A stretch of 46,264 bases of DNA from contig VGYQ01000012.1 in the NCBI GenBank assembly GCA_016872915.1, positions 1 to 46,264 on the forward strand. Reading direction: 5' to 3'. Shown in pieces: positions 27,128 to 38,167 of the stretch. The notes beneath the pieces were generated by a model. The model ran no database searches and was not told where the DNA came from. It saw only the letters and a program-made list of their open reading frames with translations. Source of the DNA: Planctomycetota bacterium (GTDB lineage: Bacteria > Planctomycetota > Phycisphaerae > Phycisphaerales > SM1A02). Positions within the stretch are counted from its first letter, which is position 1; each line of letters starts with the position of its first letter. Made by a program: the position numbers and the translations under genes.

Positions 27128-28585
27128 CTATCGACTGAAGTCAACAGTGTTATTGAGATCCTCCACCGCCTGTGTTGCAGTGAAGATCATGACTCGTCCG
27201 GGACCCGCGGGTGCCTCCAAGTCACCGAGTCGAGCGGCGGCGATCCACGGTAGTCGCCCGGCGCTGATCGCCACGCCCCACCCATCGTGAACTTCTGCTG
27301 TTGGCTGCGGTGACTGGAGACGCGCAGTCGCCGCCCACGATCCGCCGCCTCGATCAAGGACATGCACACAACCGCTCCCTTCCAACACAACAGACTCACG
27401 GGTGGCAGGGCTGAGTCCACATGCCTCGGTCGCGCCGACAGCAAGCAGTGGACTACGCAGTGCAAGAGACATGCCAAACGCTTCGGGGCGCACTGCACCC
27501 GCACCATCGCAGACCGAGGTTGGAGGCCCAATCGACTCTTCAAATCGCACACGAAGTGCGCCCAAACGATTGACTCGCCACAGATGGATCTGACCAGTAC
27601 GCCGCGCTATCTCGCGCCCTGTCCACTCGCGTGGCGCACCGACGGCAATGAGTTCGCCATCGAGGGCGATCGATGCTCCGAACATTCCGCCATGAGTCGG
27701 AGCGGGGGAGCGCAGTACTGCTCCATGATGCCAACCCGCGTGCCTCTGCTGCGGAGACAGGAAGAAGAGATCCGCACGACCCTGATTGGGGAACGAGCCG
27801 TCGGCCTGCGACCATCCGACGGCGATTACTTCGCCATCGATCGCGAGAGCCTGCCCAAATCGACCAGCCATCTCGCCTGTGGGAGATGGGAAGGACGCGG
27901 TGTGTTTCCAGCCACCGCTACCCTGCACAAACACATCACAGCGACCTGATGCAAACGCCTGTCCAGAGTCGTCGGGTGATCCAACCACGACATGAACACC
28001 ATCGGTTGCGACGGATGCACCAAAATGCCCGCCCGCGCTGCCTCTCGCGCCATCGGCTGGCGAGTTGAGCACCGCCATCAGTTGCCACTCAAGTCGCGGA
28101 CCGCGCCGATCAATCGCATATAGATAGACACGCCCCACTTGAAACCCATCCGGCCAACCGAGTCTGCCCGTCTCGTGGGGTGCACCGATGCAGAGCAGCG
28201 AGCCGCGCGGATCCAATGCCACGGATAGACCAAACCCAGAGGATGTCGAACCCTTTGGATGTGGGATCACGGCGAGGGGCGAGCCACCGTGTGTGGTTGG
28301 TCGCCACAGTGTGACGCTTCCGGCATCGGAGCCGATGTCACGGTCGATTCCGCTGCCGACCGCAAGCAATCCATCGGCACTCGCGGAGACACAACTGCCC
28401 AGTCCAAGCGGCAGTGTCTCGGGAGGTGCGGTCAAGTCCTTGTGGTGCTCCCACACACCTCTGCGCGTTGCGGCGAGCACACCGCTGCTGCCGATCATCA
28501 GGAGCAGCAGCGCCAACCCCCAGAGCATCGCGCTACCACGCCGTACCAGAATCGTTCGTTCACCTGCCCCCGGTTCTCTTGCCAT
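27128..28585 (-). CDS. Membrane-anchored FG-GAP repeat protein
   Basis: A 485-residue protein from ATG 28585, which is preceded by GGGGAGGAAAAT. One transmembrane/signal helix ('LWGLALLLLMIGSSGVLAA') is followed by at least six FG-GAP-like repeats of ~55 residues, each with a 'FG.S.A.DG..L.VG.P' core (for example 'GFGLSVALDPRGSLLCIGAP', 'HFGASVATDGVHVVVGSPDD', 'MFGASIALDGELIAVGAP'). These predict a seven-bladed beta-propeller facing the periplasm or outside, as in integrin-alpha-like bacterial surface proteins. The ligand is unknown. It is upstream of, and probably co-transcribed with, the small membrane-anchored gene at 26686-27120. Confidence 0.8.
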   Translation of the reverse strand: MAREPGAGERTILVRRGSAMLWGLALLLLMIGSSGVLAATRRGVWEHHKDLTAPPETLPLGLGSCVSASADGLLAVGSGIDRDIGSDAGSVTLWRPTTHGGSPLAVIPHPKGSTSSGFGLSVALDPRGSLLCIGAPHETGRLGWPDGFQVGRVYLYAIDRRGPRLEWQLMAVLNSPADGARGSAGGHFGASVATDGVHVVVGSPDDSGQAFASGRCDVFVQGSGGWKHTASFPSPTGEMAGRFGQALAIDGEVIAVGWSQADGSFPNQGRADLFFLSPQQRHAGWHHGAVLRSPAPTHGGMFGASIALDGELIAVGAPREWTGREIARRTGQIHLWRVNRLGALRVRFEESIGPPTSVCDGAGAVRPEAFGMSLALRSPLLAVGATEACGLSPATRESVVLEGSGCVHVLDRGGGSWAATARLQSPQPTAEVHDGWGVAISAGRLPWIAAARLGDLEAPAGPGRVMIFTATQAVEDLNNTVDFSR

Positions 28586-28677
28586 GCCGATTTTCCTCCC
28601 CAGACGGAACCACCGGAAACTAGTCCGCCGCGCGTGCGTTCTCCCCCAGCGCACCGAATTTCTTGCCCACGGTAGAA

Positions 28678-29406
28678 ATGCCCCTCATGCAGACTGAAAC
28701 ATATCTCTACTCCGATGGCGAACAGCGGTGCGAAGGGTTCCTGGCGCGCCAGGCGGCGCTCACCCTACCCGCGCCTGTTGTTGTCGTGTGTCATCATTGG
28801 TGGGGGCGTGACGAACTGATGGATTCCCATGCCACGCGCATGGCGCGTCTTGGATACATCGGCTTCGCTGCGGACATTTATGGTGGGCATGCGGTGGCCA
28901 AGACGCCCGACGAAGCCTCTGCGCTGATGACCGGCTTCACAAATGACCGGGCCAAACTGCGTCAGCGGCTCCGGGCGATTGTCGCAGCCGCACGGCGCAT
29001 CCCTGGGGCCGATGGACAGAAGGTCGTGGTCATCGGGTTTTGCTTTGGGGGTCTGTGCGCATTTGATGTCGCACGCGACGGATGTGATGGTGTGTTGGGC
29101 GTCGTTGGCTTTCATGCGCTATTCGCACCACCGCAACTCGGCGAACAGAAAAAAATCTCTGCGCGTGTCCTCGCACTGCACGGGTATGCGGATCCGATGG
29201 CAACACCCGATGCGATGGTCGCGTTCGCGAAGGAGATGACCGACGCGAGTGCGCAGTGGGAGATTGATGCATACGGCAACACCGTGCACGCCTTCACCAA
29301 CCCTGCTGCGAACGACCGCGCGCAGGGAATGGGCTACGACGAGTGCATCACAAACCGCGCCTTCAGCAGGCTCGAATCATTTCTGCGCGAGTGCTTTGGT
29401 CGGTGA
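28678..29406 (+). CDS. Dienelactone hydrolase family protein
   Basis: A 242-residue alpha/beta hydrolase. The Cys-type nucleophile elbow is C122 in 'GFCFGG', with D172 ('HGYADPM') and H204 ('VHAFTNP') completing the triad, as in carboxymethylenebutenolidase. 'VVVCHHWWG' forms the oxyanion region. Such enzymes hydrolyse lactones or esters; a carbohydrate- or aromatic-related ester is possible, and the substrate is not deducible. The start is ATG 28678; a second ATG at 28687 is possible. It is divergent from the FG-GAP gene and converges on rnr with an 87-nt gap that holds no clear terminator. Confidence 0.85.
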   Translation: MPLMQTETYLYSDGEQRCEGFLARQAALTLPAPVVVVCHHWWGRDELMDSHATRMARLGYIGFAADIYGGHAVAKTPDEASALMTGFTNDRAKLRQRLRAIVAAARRIPGADGQKVVVIGFCFGGLCAFDVARDGCDGVLGVVGFHALFAPPQLGEQKKISARVLALHGYADPMATPDAMVAFAKEMTDASAQWEIDAYGNTVHAFTNPAANDRAQGMGYDECITNRAFSRLESFLRECFGR

Positions 29407-29493
29407 ACGCAGCTGTCGCAGCGCGCGTGAATTGCGCCATGCGTTCAGGTGTTCGTGCGCGGCCTGCGGCTTCCACGGGCTTTCATCTGCCCA

Positions 29494-31890
29494 TCAACGT
29501 CCGCGCTGCCCACGTCGCCCGCGCTTGAATCCCTTTTTGTGTCCGCGTTCGCCGCGCGGTGCGCCACGCCCGCCCACGAATCCCTTATGCCTTCGGCCTT
29601 CGGCGGGCGAGTCCTCGCTCCGTCCGACGCCAACGCGCGCGGCGCGGATCGTGCGCAGCAGTTCCAGTTCCATCTGCCGCGTCGCGAGATCGATCACTGC
29701 AATCCGCACCTCCACTGAATCACCGATGCCAAGGCTCGCACCGCTGCGCGCAGCGGAGAGGCGGCCGGTGCTCTCACTGCGCACCCAACGCTCGCCACGC
29801 CCGACATCACGCAGGTGAATCATCCCGTCCACTAGATACTGATCGAGCATGACGAACACGCCACCGCCGCCGGGAGAAACGCCCGTCACAACGCCGGTGA
29901 ATGTGTCTGATCCATGCTCGTCGCGCAAGAACTGCAGCACGAGGAACGTTCGGAGTGAACGCTCCGCATGCTCTGCCTGAACCTCCGTCTCACTGCAGTG
30001 TTCGCCGCACCGGACGAGTGCATCAGCACCCTCCACGCGCGGATCCGCCCGCAGGCGGTCAAGCAATTCGCGGCGGCGCTTGCCGCCGGGCGGATTCTTG
30101 CCATTGTCGGTTTGCTCCGCCCACGCATCGAGCATGCGGTGCACCACCAGATCCGGGTAGCGGCGGATCGGGCTTGTGAAGTGCAGATAGTGCTCGCTCG
30201 CGAGGGCGTAATGACCGATGAGCGCCGGTGAATAGGTTGCCTTCGCCATCGACCGAAGCACCGCAAAGTGGATCGCGCGCTCGCTGTCCGTCCCGCGAGT
30301 CGCATCCACGAGCGCCTGCAGATCCTTGCGCGTTGGTTCCTCCGGAAGCCGCACTTTCGCGGCGCGCGCCGCCAGTCGCAGCGCTTCGACATCGTGGAAC
30401 GACGGCTCCGGATGGATGCGCCGCAGCGCAGGAAGACCGAGTGATGCGAACAGCCTCGCCACTGCCTCGTTCGCTTCAACCATGAACATCTCAATCAACG
30501 TATGGGTGAAGGCGCCGTCCTCGGGCTGCACACCGCAGACGCGGCCATCGGCGGCGAACACGAGATCCGAATCCGGCAGCGCCAGCACCACCATGCCCTC
30601 GTTCAATCGGCGCGCACGCAGCAACTTCGCAAGACGCTCGCTCAGGCGAAGCTCCTCGAGCAGTGCATCATCGATCGGCGTCTCGGTTTTCGCGTGAATC
30701 TTCGCTTGCACAGGATTGCCGTCGATCGCTGCTTGCGCCTCCAAATACGTCAGGCGCTTGCGCGATCGAATCACCGTGTTGGCATAGCGCTCGTACAGCA
30801 CACGGCCCGTGCCATCGAAAGTGATCCACACCGTCTTGGCCAAACGCGGTACGCCTTCCTGCAGCGAGCACACGCCATTCGAGAGCGTTTCTGGCAGCAT
30901 TGGAATGACGCGGCGGGGGAGGTACGCGCTGTTGCCGCGCGCTCGCGCCTCCTCATCAAGTGCGCTGCCACGCCGAACGAATCCCGCGACATCAGCGATA
31001 TGCACCGCGAGCGTCCATTCATCGCGTGTGGCATCGAATGCGATGCTGATGGCATCGTCGAAGTCACGCGCATCGGGTGGATCGATCGTGAACACGGAGG
31101 TCGCTGTCAGGTTCTCGCGTCCCTCCCATGGTCCCTCTCGCTGCGTCTCGAAATCGCGCGCGGCTGCGGCAGCCTCATCGAGGACAGCATTCGGGAACTC
31201 CTCATGCAGTTCGTACATCGCCATGACCGACAGCGTTTCTGCATCGGGTTCGCCCGCGACGCCGAGCCGTCGGATGATCACGCCTTCGGCGCGCGCACGA
31301 AGATCAGGGAATCGCGTGACTTCCACGATCACCTTGTCGCCCTCCCGCGCATCCTTCGCGCCTGGATCGCGCACCACGATCGGTTCGGTGAGTGCACGAC
31401 CGTCCGGCAGCACGATCCAACCGCGCCCTTCGCGCTGCAGTTGACCTGGGAAGCGCGTCTGTTTGCGCTCAAGCACCTCCAGTACGCGTCCTGTCGGGCG
31501 TGCGTCGGGCGCGCGGTCCCAGTCCTTTCCACGGCGAATCACCGCGACACGAACACGATCACCACTGATCGCACCATTCACATCGTGCTCGGCGATGTAC
31601 AGATCGCCCTCTCGTGACGGCACATCGGGCACCACGAAGCCGCTTCCATTGCCACGCGTACTGATTCGGATACGACCGGTCGTCTCATCCTTGAAACGAG
31701 TAAGTCGAACAATGTCATCGGCGCTGATATCGATATGGTCTTCGGTCGCGAGATCATCGATCACGCGGCGGAACTCCGCAGACTGTCCCTCGCGGATTCG
31801 CAGTTGTTGTTCCAGCTCCCGTGTGCGCACCGGCCGGTAGCTGTTGTGCCCGAGATGGCTGAGAATCTGTGTTCGGAGTGCTTCGCTCAT
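29494..31890 (-). CDS. rnr: Ribonuclease R
   Basis: A 798-residue 3'-to-5' processive exoribonuclease. Order of domains: a helical N-terminal segment, a cold-shock-like domain ('GRIRISTRGNGSGFVVPD'), the RNB catalytic domain with the Asp cluster 'DPPDARDFDDAIS', conserved 'HIADVAGFV' and 'SPIRRYPDLVVHR', then an S1 domain ('FTGVVTGVSPGGGGVFVML') and a strongly basic Arg/Gly/Lys tail that likely binds structured RNA. It degrades structured and damaged RNAs, including rRNA and trans-translation targets. The ATG at 31890 overlaps the FmdB-type gene stop (4 nt), so expression is probably coupled to that gene and the downstream end of the chaperone block. Confidence 0.95.
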   Translation of the reverse strand: MSEALRTQILSHLGHNSYRPVRTRELEQQLRIREGQSAEFRRVIDDLATEDHIDISADDIVRLTRFKDETTGRIRISTRGNGSGFVVPDVPSREGDLYIAEHDVNGAISGDRVRVAVIRRGKDWDRAPDARPTGRVLEVLERKQTRFPGQLQREGRGWIVLPDGRALTEPIVVRDPGAKDAREGDKVIVEVTRFPDLRARAEGVIIRRLGVAGEPDAETLSVMAMYELHEEFPNAVLDEAAAAARDFETQREGPWEGRENLTATSVFTIDPPDARDFDDAISIAFDATRDEWTLAVHIADVAGFVRRGSALDEEARARGNSAYLPRRVIPMLPETLSNGVCSLQEGVPRLAKTVWITFDGTGRVLYERYANTVIRSRKRLTYLEAQAAIDGNPVQAKIHAKTETPIDDALLEELRLSERLAKLLRARRLNEGMVVLALPDSDLVFAADGRVCGVQPEDGAFTHTLIEMFMVEANEAVARLFASLGLPALRRIHPEPSFHDVEALRLAARAAKVRLPEEPTRKDLQALVDATRGTDSERAIHFAVLRSMAKATYSPALIGHYALASEHYLHFTSPIRRYPDLVVHRMLDAWAEQTDNGKNPPGGKRRRELLDRLRADPRVEGADALVRCGEHCSETEVQAEHAERSLRTFLVLQFLRDEHGSDTFTGVVTGVSPGGGGVFVMLDQYLVDGMIHLRDVGRGERWVRSESTGRLSAARSGASLGIGDSVEVRIAVIDLATRQMELELLRTIRAARVGVGRSEDSPAEGRRHKGFVGGRGAPRGERGHKKGFKRGRRGQRGR

Positions 31891-32429
31891 TTCTTTCCTT
31901 GCTTTCCTGTTCCCTTCGACGAACGCCCCTCACGTCGCGGGCCTTTGTGCCCGAGTTGCAGGACATTGCCGATGCCGCGACCCTCGCGCGCGTGGTTCTT
32001 GCCGCGCTGTGCGCTGGACGGTGTCGCCTTCGTCTTTGCTGATCCATTCGCGGCCTTCGTGCCGCTCGTGTCCTTTGTACCGGTGGCTGCAGTGCCCTGT
32101 GCAGCGGAGTCCCCGCCGGCATCAGATGTCTTCGCTGCATCACCCTTTGGTGCAGGCGTCTTCGCCGAATCCGCAGCCGTTGATTCACTCTTGCCTTCGG
32201 CATCCTTCGCGCCGCGCTCCGATTCTTCGCCCTTGCGATAGGACTCGCTTCGGTAGTCCGTCTCGTAGAAGCCGCCGCCCTTGAAGATCACTGCACCGCC
32301 GATCCCGATCCGGCGTTCCACCTTTCGCGCACCGCAGCGAGGACATGTTCGCACGGCTGAAGCGGTGATCGACTGAAACCTCTCGAACTCGAAGCCGCAG
32401 CCGCGGCAGATGTACTCGTATGTCGGCAT
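31887..32429 (-). CDS. FmdB-family zinc-ribbon regulator with long low-complexity tail
   Basis: A 180-residue protein from ATG 32429. The first ~60 residues are an FmdB/CxxC_CxxC zinc ribbon ('PTYEYICRGCGFEFERFQSI', then 'RTCPRCGARKVERRIG'), giving two CxxC pairs for one zinc. The remaining ~120 residues are a Lys/Ala/Ser/Thr/Gly-rich disordered tail ('SERGAKDAEGKSEST', 'GKNHAREGRGIGN', ending 'GKQGKK'). FmdB ribbons are suggested to act in regulation or RNA/protein contact. It overlaps rnr by 4 nt and lies 2 nt from grpE, so it is embedded in the proteostasis operon. Confidence 0.8.
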   Translation of the reverse strand: MPTYEYICRGCGFEFERFQSITASAVRTCPRCGARKVERRIGIGGAVIFKGGGFYETDYRSESYRKGEESERGAKDAEGKSESTAADSAKTPAPKGDAAKTSDAGGDSAAQGTAATGTKDTSGTKAANGSAKTKATPSSAQRGKNHAREGRGIGNVLQLGHKGPRREGRSSKGTGKQGKK

Positions 32430-32431
32430 GG

Positions 32432-32998
32432 TCAGGTGGCAGCGCGCGCGACGGCAACCTTCGCGGGGCGCAGCGGCACATCGCCGAGGCGATAGCCAGC
32501 CTGCATGCACTGCGCAACGCGTCCGGCTGGAACCGTGCTCGAGGGCTGCTCCAGAACCGCCTCATGCAGCATCGGATTGAACTCATCGCCGGCTGCAGGA
32601 TCGATACGGTCTACGCCGCACTGCGCCAGTGCCTTCAGGAGCTCAGTCCGTAGCAGCGTCACGCCGTCGGCGAGCTTGTCCGCGGGCAGGGATCGCAAGT
32701 TGTGTCCAAGCGCAAGATCCATGTTCTCCAGCACAGGAACGATCGCACGCGCAACAAAGGAGATCCCGATCTCCCGCGCACGCGTCTCATTTTCTCGCGC
32801 GCGCCTTTGGAAGTTCTGGAAGTCCGCAAGCACTCGGAGATACGCCTGCTGACGCTCTTCGATCTGCCGCTGCAACTCCACAAGCGGATCGCTCTCTGTT
32901 CCGGCTGCGGTCACCGTGGCATCGGACGTATCCGAAACCGCGGTCTCTTGAGCCGCTCCTGCATCATCTTGGGTGTGCTTCGGTTTCACTTCCATCAT
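32432..32998 (-). CDS. grpE: Nucleotide-exchange factor GrpE
   Basis: A 188-residue GrpE. An acidic, disordered N-terminus is followed by the long coiled-coil helix ('QRQIEERQQAYLRVLADFQNFQRRARENE') and the beta-wing region ('CGVDRIDPAAGDEFNPMLHEAV...AQCMQAGYRLGDVPLRPAKVAVA'), both diagnostic. It releases ADP from DnaK in the DnaK-DnaJ cycle. The start lies at one of two tandem ATGs (32998/32995), preceded by GAAGGAACGAGA. It is downstream of dnaJ on the same strand; dnaK itself is not in the window. Confidence 0.93.
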   Translation of the reverse strand: MMEVKPKHTQDDAGAAQETAVSDTSDATVTAAGTESDPLVELQRQIEERQQAYLRVLADFQNFQRRARENETRAREIGISFVARAIVPVLENMDLALGHNLRSLPADKLADGVTLLRTELLKALAQCGVDRIDPAAGDEFNPMLHEAVLEQPSSTVPAGRVAQCMQAGYRLGDVPLRPAKVAVARAAT

Positions 32999-33064
32999 CG
33001 TGTCTCGTTCCTTCGTCTGCCTACGGTTGATCGTTCGTGGGTACCTCGCGCCATCTGTGGAGCA

Positions 33065-34228
33065 TCAGGTCTCGCTCCCTGCAATCGAGTCCTTGATCTT
33101 CTTGAAGAAACTCTTCTCGGGCGGACGGATCTCCTCACCATCCGTGGCATCGAGTTTCGCGAACTCTTCAAGCAGCCGACGCTGCTCCGCCGAAAGCCTA
33201 CGCGGGACCACGATTCGCAACCCGATCCGCAGATCACCGCGCTGTTCAGGCTTGCGAAGGTGGGGGAGTCCGGCGCTCTCAAGCGTGACGATGTCCCCGT
33301 CCCGCGATCCCTTCGGAATCTCGACTTCCTGAGGACCTTCGAGCGTCTCCACGCGCACGCGCCCACCCAGCGCCGCAAGGGGAAAACTGATGTCGCGCGA
33401 GCAAACCAAATCATCTTCGACGCGCTCAAACGATTCATGATCGCTGACGGCGATCACCACATGCAGATCGCCGCGAGGGCCCTTGCCGGCCGCATCCACT
33501 TCCTGCGGTGGAGGCTCACCCTCGCCCGCAACGCGGATCACCTGACCTTCCGCAATTCCCTTGGGAATGCGCACGGAGAGACTTCGCTTTCGTGGAACGC
33601 GCCCAGCGCCTCGGCACTCCGGGCACGCCTCACTGATGACAGTTCCTCGGCCGCGGCAGTTCGGGCAGGTCGTCACCATCCGGAACATCCCGCCGAGTCC
33701 TGCTTGTGCCACCTGCCCACTGCCGCCGCATGTGGGGCACTGGATCGGCTTGGTTCCCTTCTTGGCGCCGCTTCCCTCGCACGCGCCGCACACATCTCGG
33801 CGCGTGAAGTTCACCTCGATCTCTTTGCCTCGCAACACATCATCGAGTGTGATCTCGACGCTCGTCTCCAGGTCGTAGCCGCGCACAGGACCGCGCCGCT
33901 GTCGACCGCCGCCGAATCCGCCGCCCCCGCCAAAAATGTCATTGAAGATCGAGAAGATGTCGTCAGGCCGCATCCGCGAGAAGTCATGACCCGGTGCTTG
34001 ACGGAGCCCCGCGTGCCCATACTGGTCGTACAGCGTTCGCCGCTGCGGATCGGAGAGAACCTCGTACGCCTCCGCGCAGACTTTAAACTCGACCTCCGCC
34101 TTGGCATCACCCGGGTTGCGATCGGGATGCCACTTCATCGCCATGCGGCGATAGGCGCGCTTGATCTCATCTCCCGAGGCAGTGCGTTCGACGGAGAGCA
34201 CTTCGTAATAGTCGCGCTCAGCATGCAT
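33065..34228 (-). CDS. dnaJ: Chaperone protein DnaJ (type I)
   Basis: A 387-residue Hsp40 with full type-I architecture: J domain with HPD at residues 34-36 ('[10 protein letters not shown]'), a short Gly/Phe region ('GGGGGFGGG'), four CxxCxGxG zinc-finger repeats ('CGACEGSG', 'CPTCGGSG', 'CPNCRGRG', 'CPECRGAG') and the C-terminal substrate-binding domain. It delivers unfolded clients to DnaK. The G/F region is shortened relative to E. coli. A terminator separates it from the groEL1 gene upstream, so dnaJ-grpE-fmdB-rnr may have its own promoter, though I see no convincing -35/-10 in the 28 nt after the terminator. Confidence 0.96.
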   Translation of the reverse strand: MHAERDYYEVLSVERTASGDEIKRAYRRMAMKWHPDRNPGDAKAEVEFKVCAEAYEVLSDPQRRTLYDQYGHAGLRQAPGHDFSRMRPDDIFSIFNDIFGGGGGFGGGRQRRGPVRGYDLETSVEITLDDVLRGKEIEVNFTRRDVCGACEGSGAKKGTKPIQCPTCGGSGQVAQAGLGGMFRMVTTCPNCRGRGTVISEACPECRGAGRVPRKRSLSVRIPKGIAEGQVIRVAGEGEPPPQEVDAAGKGPRGDLHVVIAVSDHESFERVEDDLVCSRDISFPLAALGGRVRVETLEGPQEVEIPKGSRDGDIVTLESAGLPHLRKPEQRGDLRIGLRIVVPRRLSAEQRRLLEEFAKLDATDGEEIRPPEKSFFKKIKDSIAGSET

Positions 34229-34256
34229 GACTTATCTCTGCGGCTCGGGATCCATC

Positions 34257-34303
34257 CAATAAAAGACGGAGGACCGCGAGGCCGAATGCCGCGCGATCCT
34301 CCG
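34257..34303 (-). terminator. Intrinsic terminator after groEL (tail-less copy)
   Basis: On the minus strand CGGAGGATCGCG (34303-34292) pairs with CGCGGTCCTCCG (34278-34267) with one mismatch. A short inner GGC/GCC stem closes a CGAAT loop. The stem is followed by TCTTTTATT. Stem strength plus U-rich tail make this the clearest Rho-independent terminator in the window; it separates the groEL unit from dnaJ. Confidence 0.75.
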
Positions 34304-34320
34304 CCGTGGAGTCATTGGAT

Positions 34321-35934
34321 TCAGGAGACCGCTCCCTCGGTGGGCGTGGTCTCTTCCTTCAGTTCCGTCACCAGCACATCGGTCGTGAGCATGAGCCCTG
34401 CAACGCTGGCCGCGTTCTCGATGGCGGTCTTGGCCACCAATGCAGGATCGATGATGCCTGCCTTGATGAGATCCTCGTACTCGCCTGTCGATGCGTTGAA
34501 GCCGAACGCGCCCTTGCCTTCGAGCACGCGGTCCACAACGACGTCGCCGTCGGTTCCGAAGTTCGTGGCGATCTGCCACGTCGGCTGGCGAAGCGCCTCG
34601 ACCACGATGTCGTACCCAAAGACTTCGTCGCCTTCGGCCTTGCGTCGTGCGTTCTTCACCGCTTCGACGGCGCGCAGGAACGCCACGCCGCCACCGGCGA
34701 CATAGCCCTCCTTTGCTGCCGCCCGAGTGGCGTGCAGTGCGTCATCCACTCGGTCCTTCTTCTCCTTCATGGAAACTTCGGTCGCGGCGCCCACATGGAT
34801 GATCGCCACGCCGCCCGTCAGCTTCGCAAGGCGCTCATTGAGCTTCTCACGGTCGTAGTCCGACGTGGACTTGTCGTGCTGGGTGCGGATCTGTGCGATG
34901 CGATCCTGAATCGCGTTCTTCTTTCCTGCACCCTCGATGATCGTGCACTCGTCCTTGGTCACGACGACGCGCCGCGCGGTGCCGAGTTCGTTCAGCTCGA
35001 CATCGTTGAGCGTGCGACCGAGATCCTCGGCGAAGAATGTGGCGCCGGTCAGCGTGGCGATGTCGCCCAGCATCGCCTTGCGGCGATCACCGAATCCAGG
35101 TGCCTTGACTGCGCAGATCTGGAGCACACCGCGGAGGCGGTTGACGACCAGGGCTGCGAGCGCCTCGTTCTCGACTTCCTCCGCGATGACAAGCAGCGGC
35201 TTGCTGGCCGATGCGACCTTGTTCAACAGCGGGAGGAAATCGACGAGATTGGAGATCTTCTTCTCGTACACAAGGACGAGCGCGTTCTCCAGAACGCATT
35301 CAGCCTTCTTCGGGTCCGTCATGAAGTACGGCGACAGATAGCCCTTGTCGAAGCACATGCCCTCGACATAGTCGAGCGTGGTGTCGGCAGTCTTGCCTTC
35401 CTCGATCTCGACGACCCCGGTGGCGCCAACCTTGTCGATCGCCTCAGCGATGAGCGAACCGATGTCGCCATCATGATTCGCGCTGACCGTCGCAATCTTG
35501 GCGAGGTCATCGCGGCCCTTGCACTTCGTCGCGGAGGCGGTGATGCTTTCGCCCGCGATGCGTGCGGCGTCGTTGACGCCGCGCTGAATCGCGACGGCGT
35601 TCGCGCCCGTCGCGACGAACTTGAGCCCGCCATTGAAGATCGCCGACGCCAGCACGGTGGCAGCCGTGGTGCCATCGCCCGCAATGTCCGCTGTCTTCTT
35701 CGCCACCTGCGCCACGAGCTTTGCGCCCATGCTCTGGAACGGTTCCGAGAGTTCCACTTCTTTCGCCACGCTCACGCCGTCTTTCGTGACGGATGGGCTG
35801 CCAAAGGACTTTTGCACGATCACATTGCGCCCTGCTGGACCCATCGTGACAGCGACCGCCTTCGCGATCTGATCGACGCCGCGCTTCAATTCCGTGTGCG
35901 CTGCAGTCGAGAACTTCATTTGCTTGCTGGACAT
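34321..35934 (-). CDS. groEL1: Chaperonin GroEL, copy without GGM tail
   Basis: A 537-residue 60-kDa chaperonin. ATP-binding and hydrolysis blocks are intact ('DGVSVAKEVEL', 'AGDGTTAATVLA', '[11 protein letters not shown]'), as are '[22 protein letters not shown]' and the hinge 'GGGVAFLRAVEA'. The N-terminus ('TMGPAGRNVIVQKSFGSPSVTKDG') and 'CKGRDD' differ from the other copy. The C-terminus ends in 'ETTPTEGAVS' with no Gly-Gly-Met repeats, so its cavity floor lacks the flexible tails. It is transcribed after groES (38-nt gap) and before a terminator. It may have a distinct client set, an inference from the sequence divergence. Confidence 0.94.
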   Translation of the reverse strand: MSSKQMKFSTAAHTELKRGVDQIAKAVAVTMGPAGRNVIVQKSFGSPSVTKDGVSVAKEVELSEPFQSMGAKLVAQVAKKTADIAGDGTTAATVLASAIFNGGLKFVATGANAVAIQRGVNDAARIAGESITASATKCKGRDDLAKIATVSANHDGDIGSLIAEAIDKVGATGVVEIEEGKTADTTLDYVEGMCFDKGYLSPYFMTDPKKAECVLENALVLVYEKKISNLVDFLPLLNKVASASKPLLVIAEEVENEALAALVVNRLRGVLQICAVKAPGFGDRRKAMLGDIATLTGATFFAEDLGRTLNDVELNELGTARRVVVTKDECTIIEGAGKKNAIQDRIAQIRTQHDKSTSDYDREKLNERLAKLTGGVAIIHVGAATEVSMKEKKDRVDDALHATRAAAKEGYVAGGGVAFLRAVEAVKNARRKAEGDEVFGYDIVVEALRQPTWQIATNFGTDGDVVVDRVLEGKGAFGFNASTGEYEDLIKAGIIDPALVAKTAIENAASVAGLMLTTDVLVTELKEETTPTEGAVS

Positions 35935-35972
35935 GTGTGTATGCCTTCTCTTGGGTTGGTGTGTCGTTCCGA

Positions 35973-36266
35973 TCAGCCTTCGATCACGCCGAGCAGTTCG
36001 CTCTCGCGGATGATGAGGTGCGTCACGCTCTTGATCTCGATCTCGGTTCCCGAGTACTTGCCGAAGACGACGGTGTCGCCCTTGGTGACGGTGGGCTTGA
36101 GACGGGTGCCGTTCTCAAGCAGTTTGCCTGGACCGACGGAAATGACTTTGCCCTGCATCGGCTTTTCCTTCGAAGTTTCCGGCAGGAAGATTCCAGATGC
36201 GGTCTTGGTTTCTGGGTCGAGGGGCTTGACGACGATGCGGTCCTCGAGTGGTCGAACGGTGCTCAT
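35973..36266 (-). CDS. groES: Co-chaperonin GroES
   Basis: A 97-residue 10-kDa co-chaperonin that caps GroEL. It shows 'RPLEDRIVVKPLDPETKTASGIFLP', the mobile-loop region, 'GKVISVGPGKLLENG', 'VTKGDTVVFGKYSGTEIEI' and 'LIIRESELLGVIE'. It is the only GroES visible and lies between the two groEL genes, reading in the same direction; the upstream gap is 92 nt and the downstream gap 38 nt. GGAG lies a few nt before ATG 36266. Confidence 0.96.
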   Translation of the reverse strand: MSTVRPLEDRIVVKPLDPETKTASGIFLPETSKEKPMQGKVISVGPGKLLENGTRLKPTVTKGDTVVFGKYSGTEIEIKSVTHLIIRESELLGVIEG

Positions 36267-36358
36267 GTGTGTTCTCCGTAAAAAGTTGTTGGTGATTCGT
36301 ACAGTTGTGATTGACAGAAAAATGTTTCGTGATCAGCGCGCGTGGCGGGGGAGAAAAA

Positions 36359-38062
<1,704 letters not shown>

Positions 38063-38167
38063 GGTGTTCTCCAGTTTCTTGGGGGTTGCTTCAGGTGTCT
38101 TTCGTTCGGAACAGTTCTTCTGGGGAAGGGGGTCTGAACGCGCAGCGCAGGGCGGCGCGAAAGAGAA

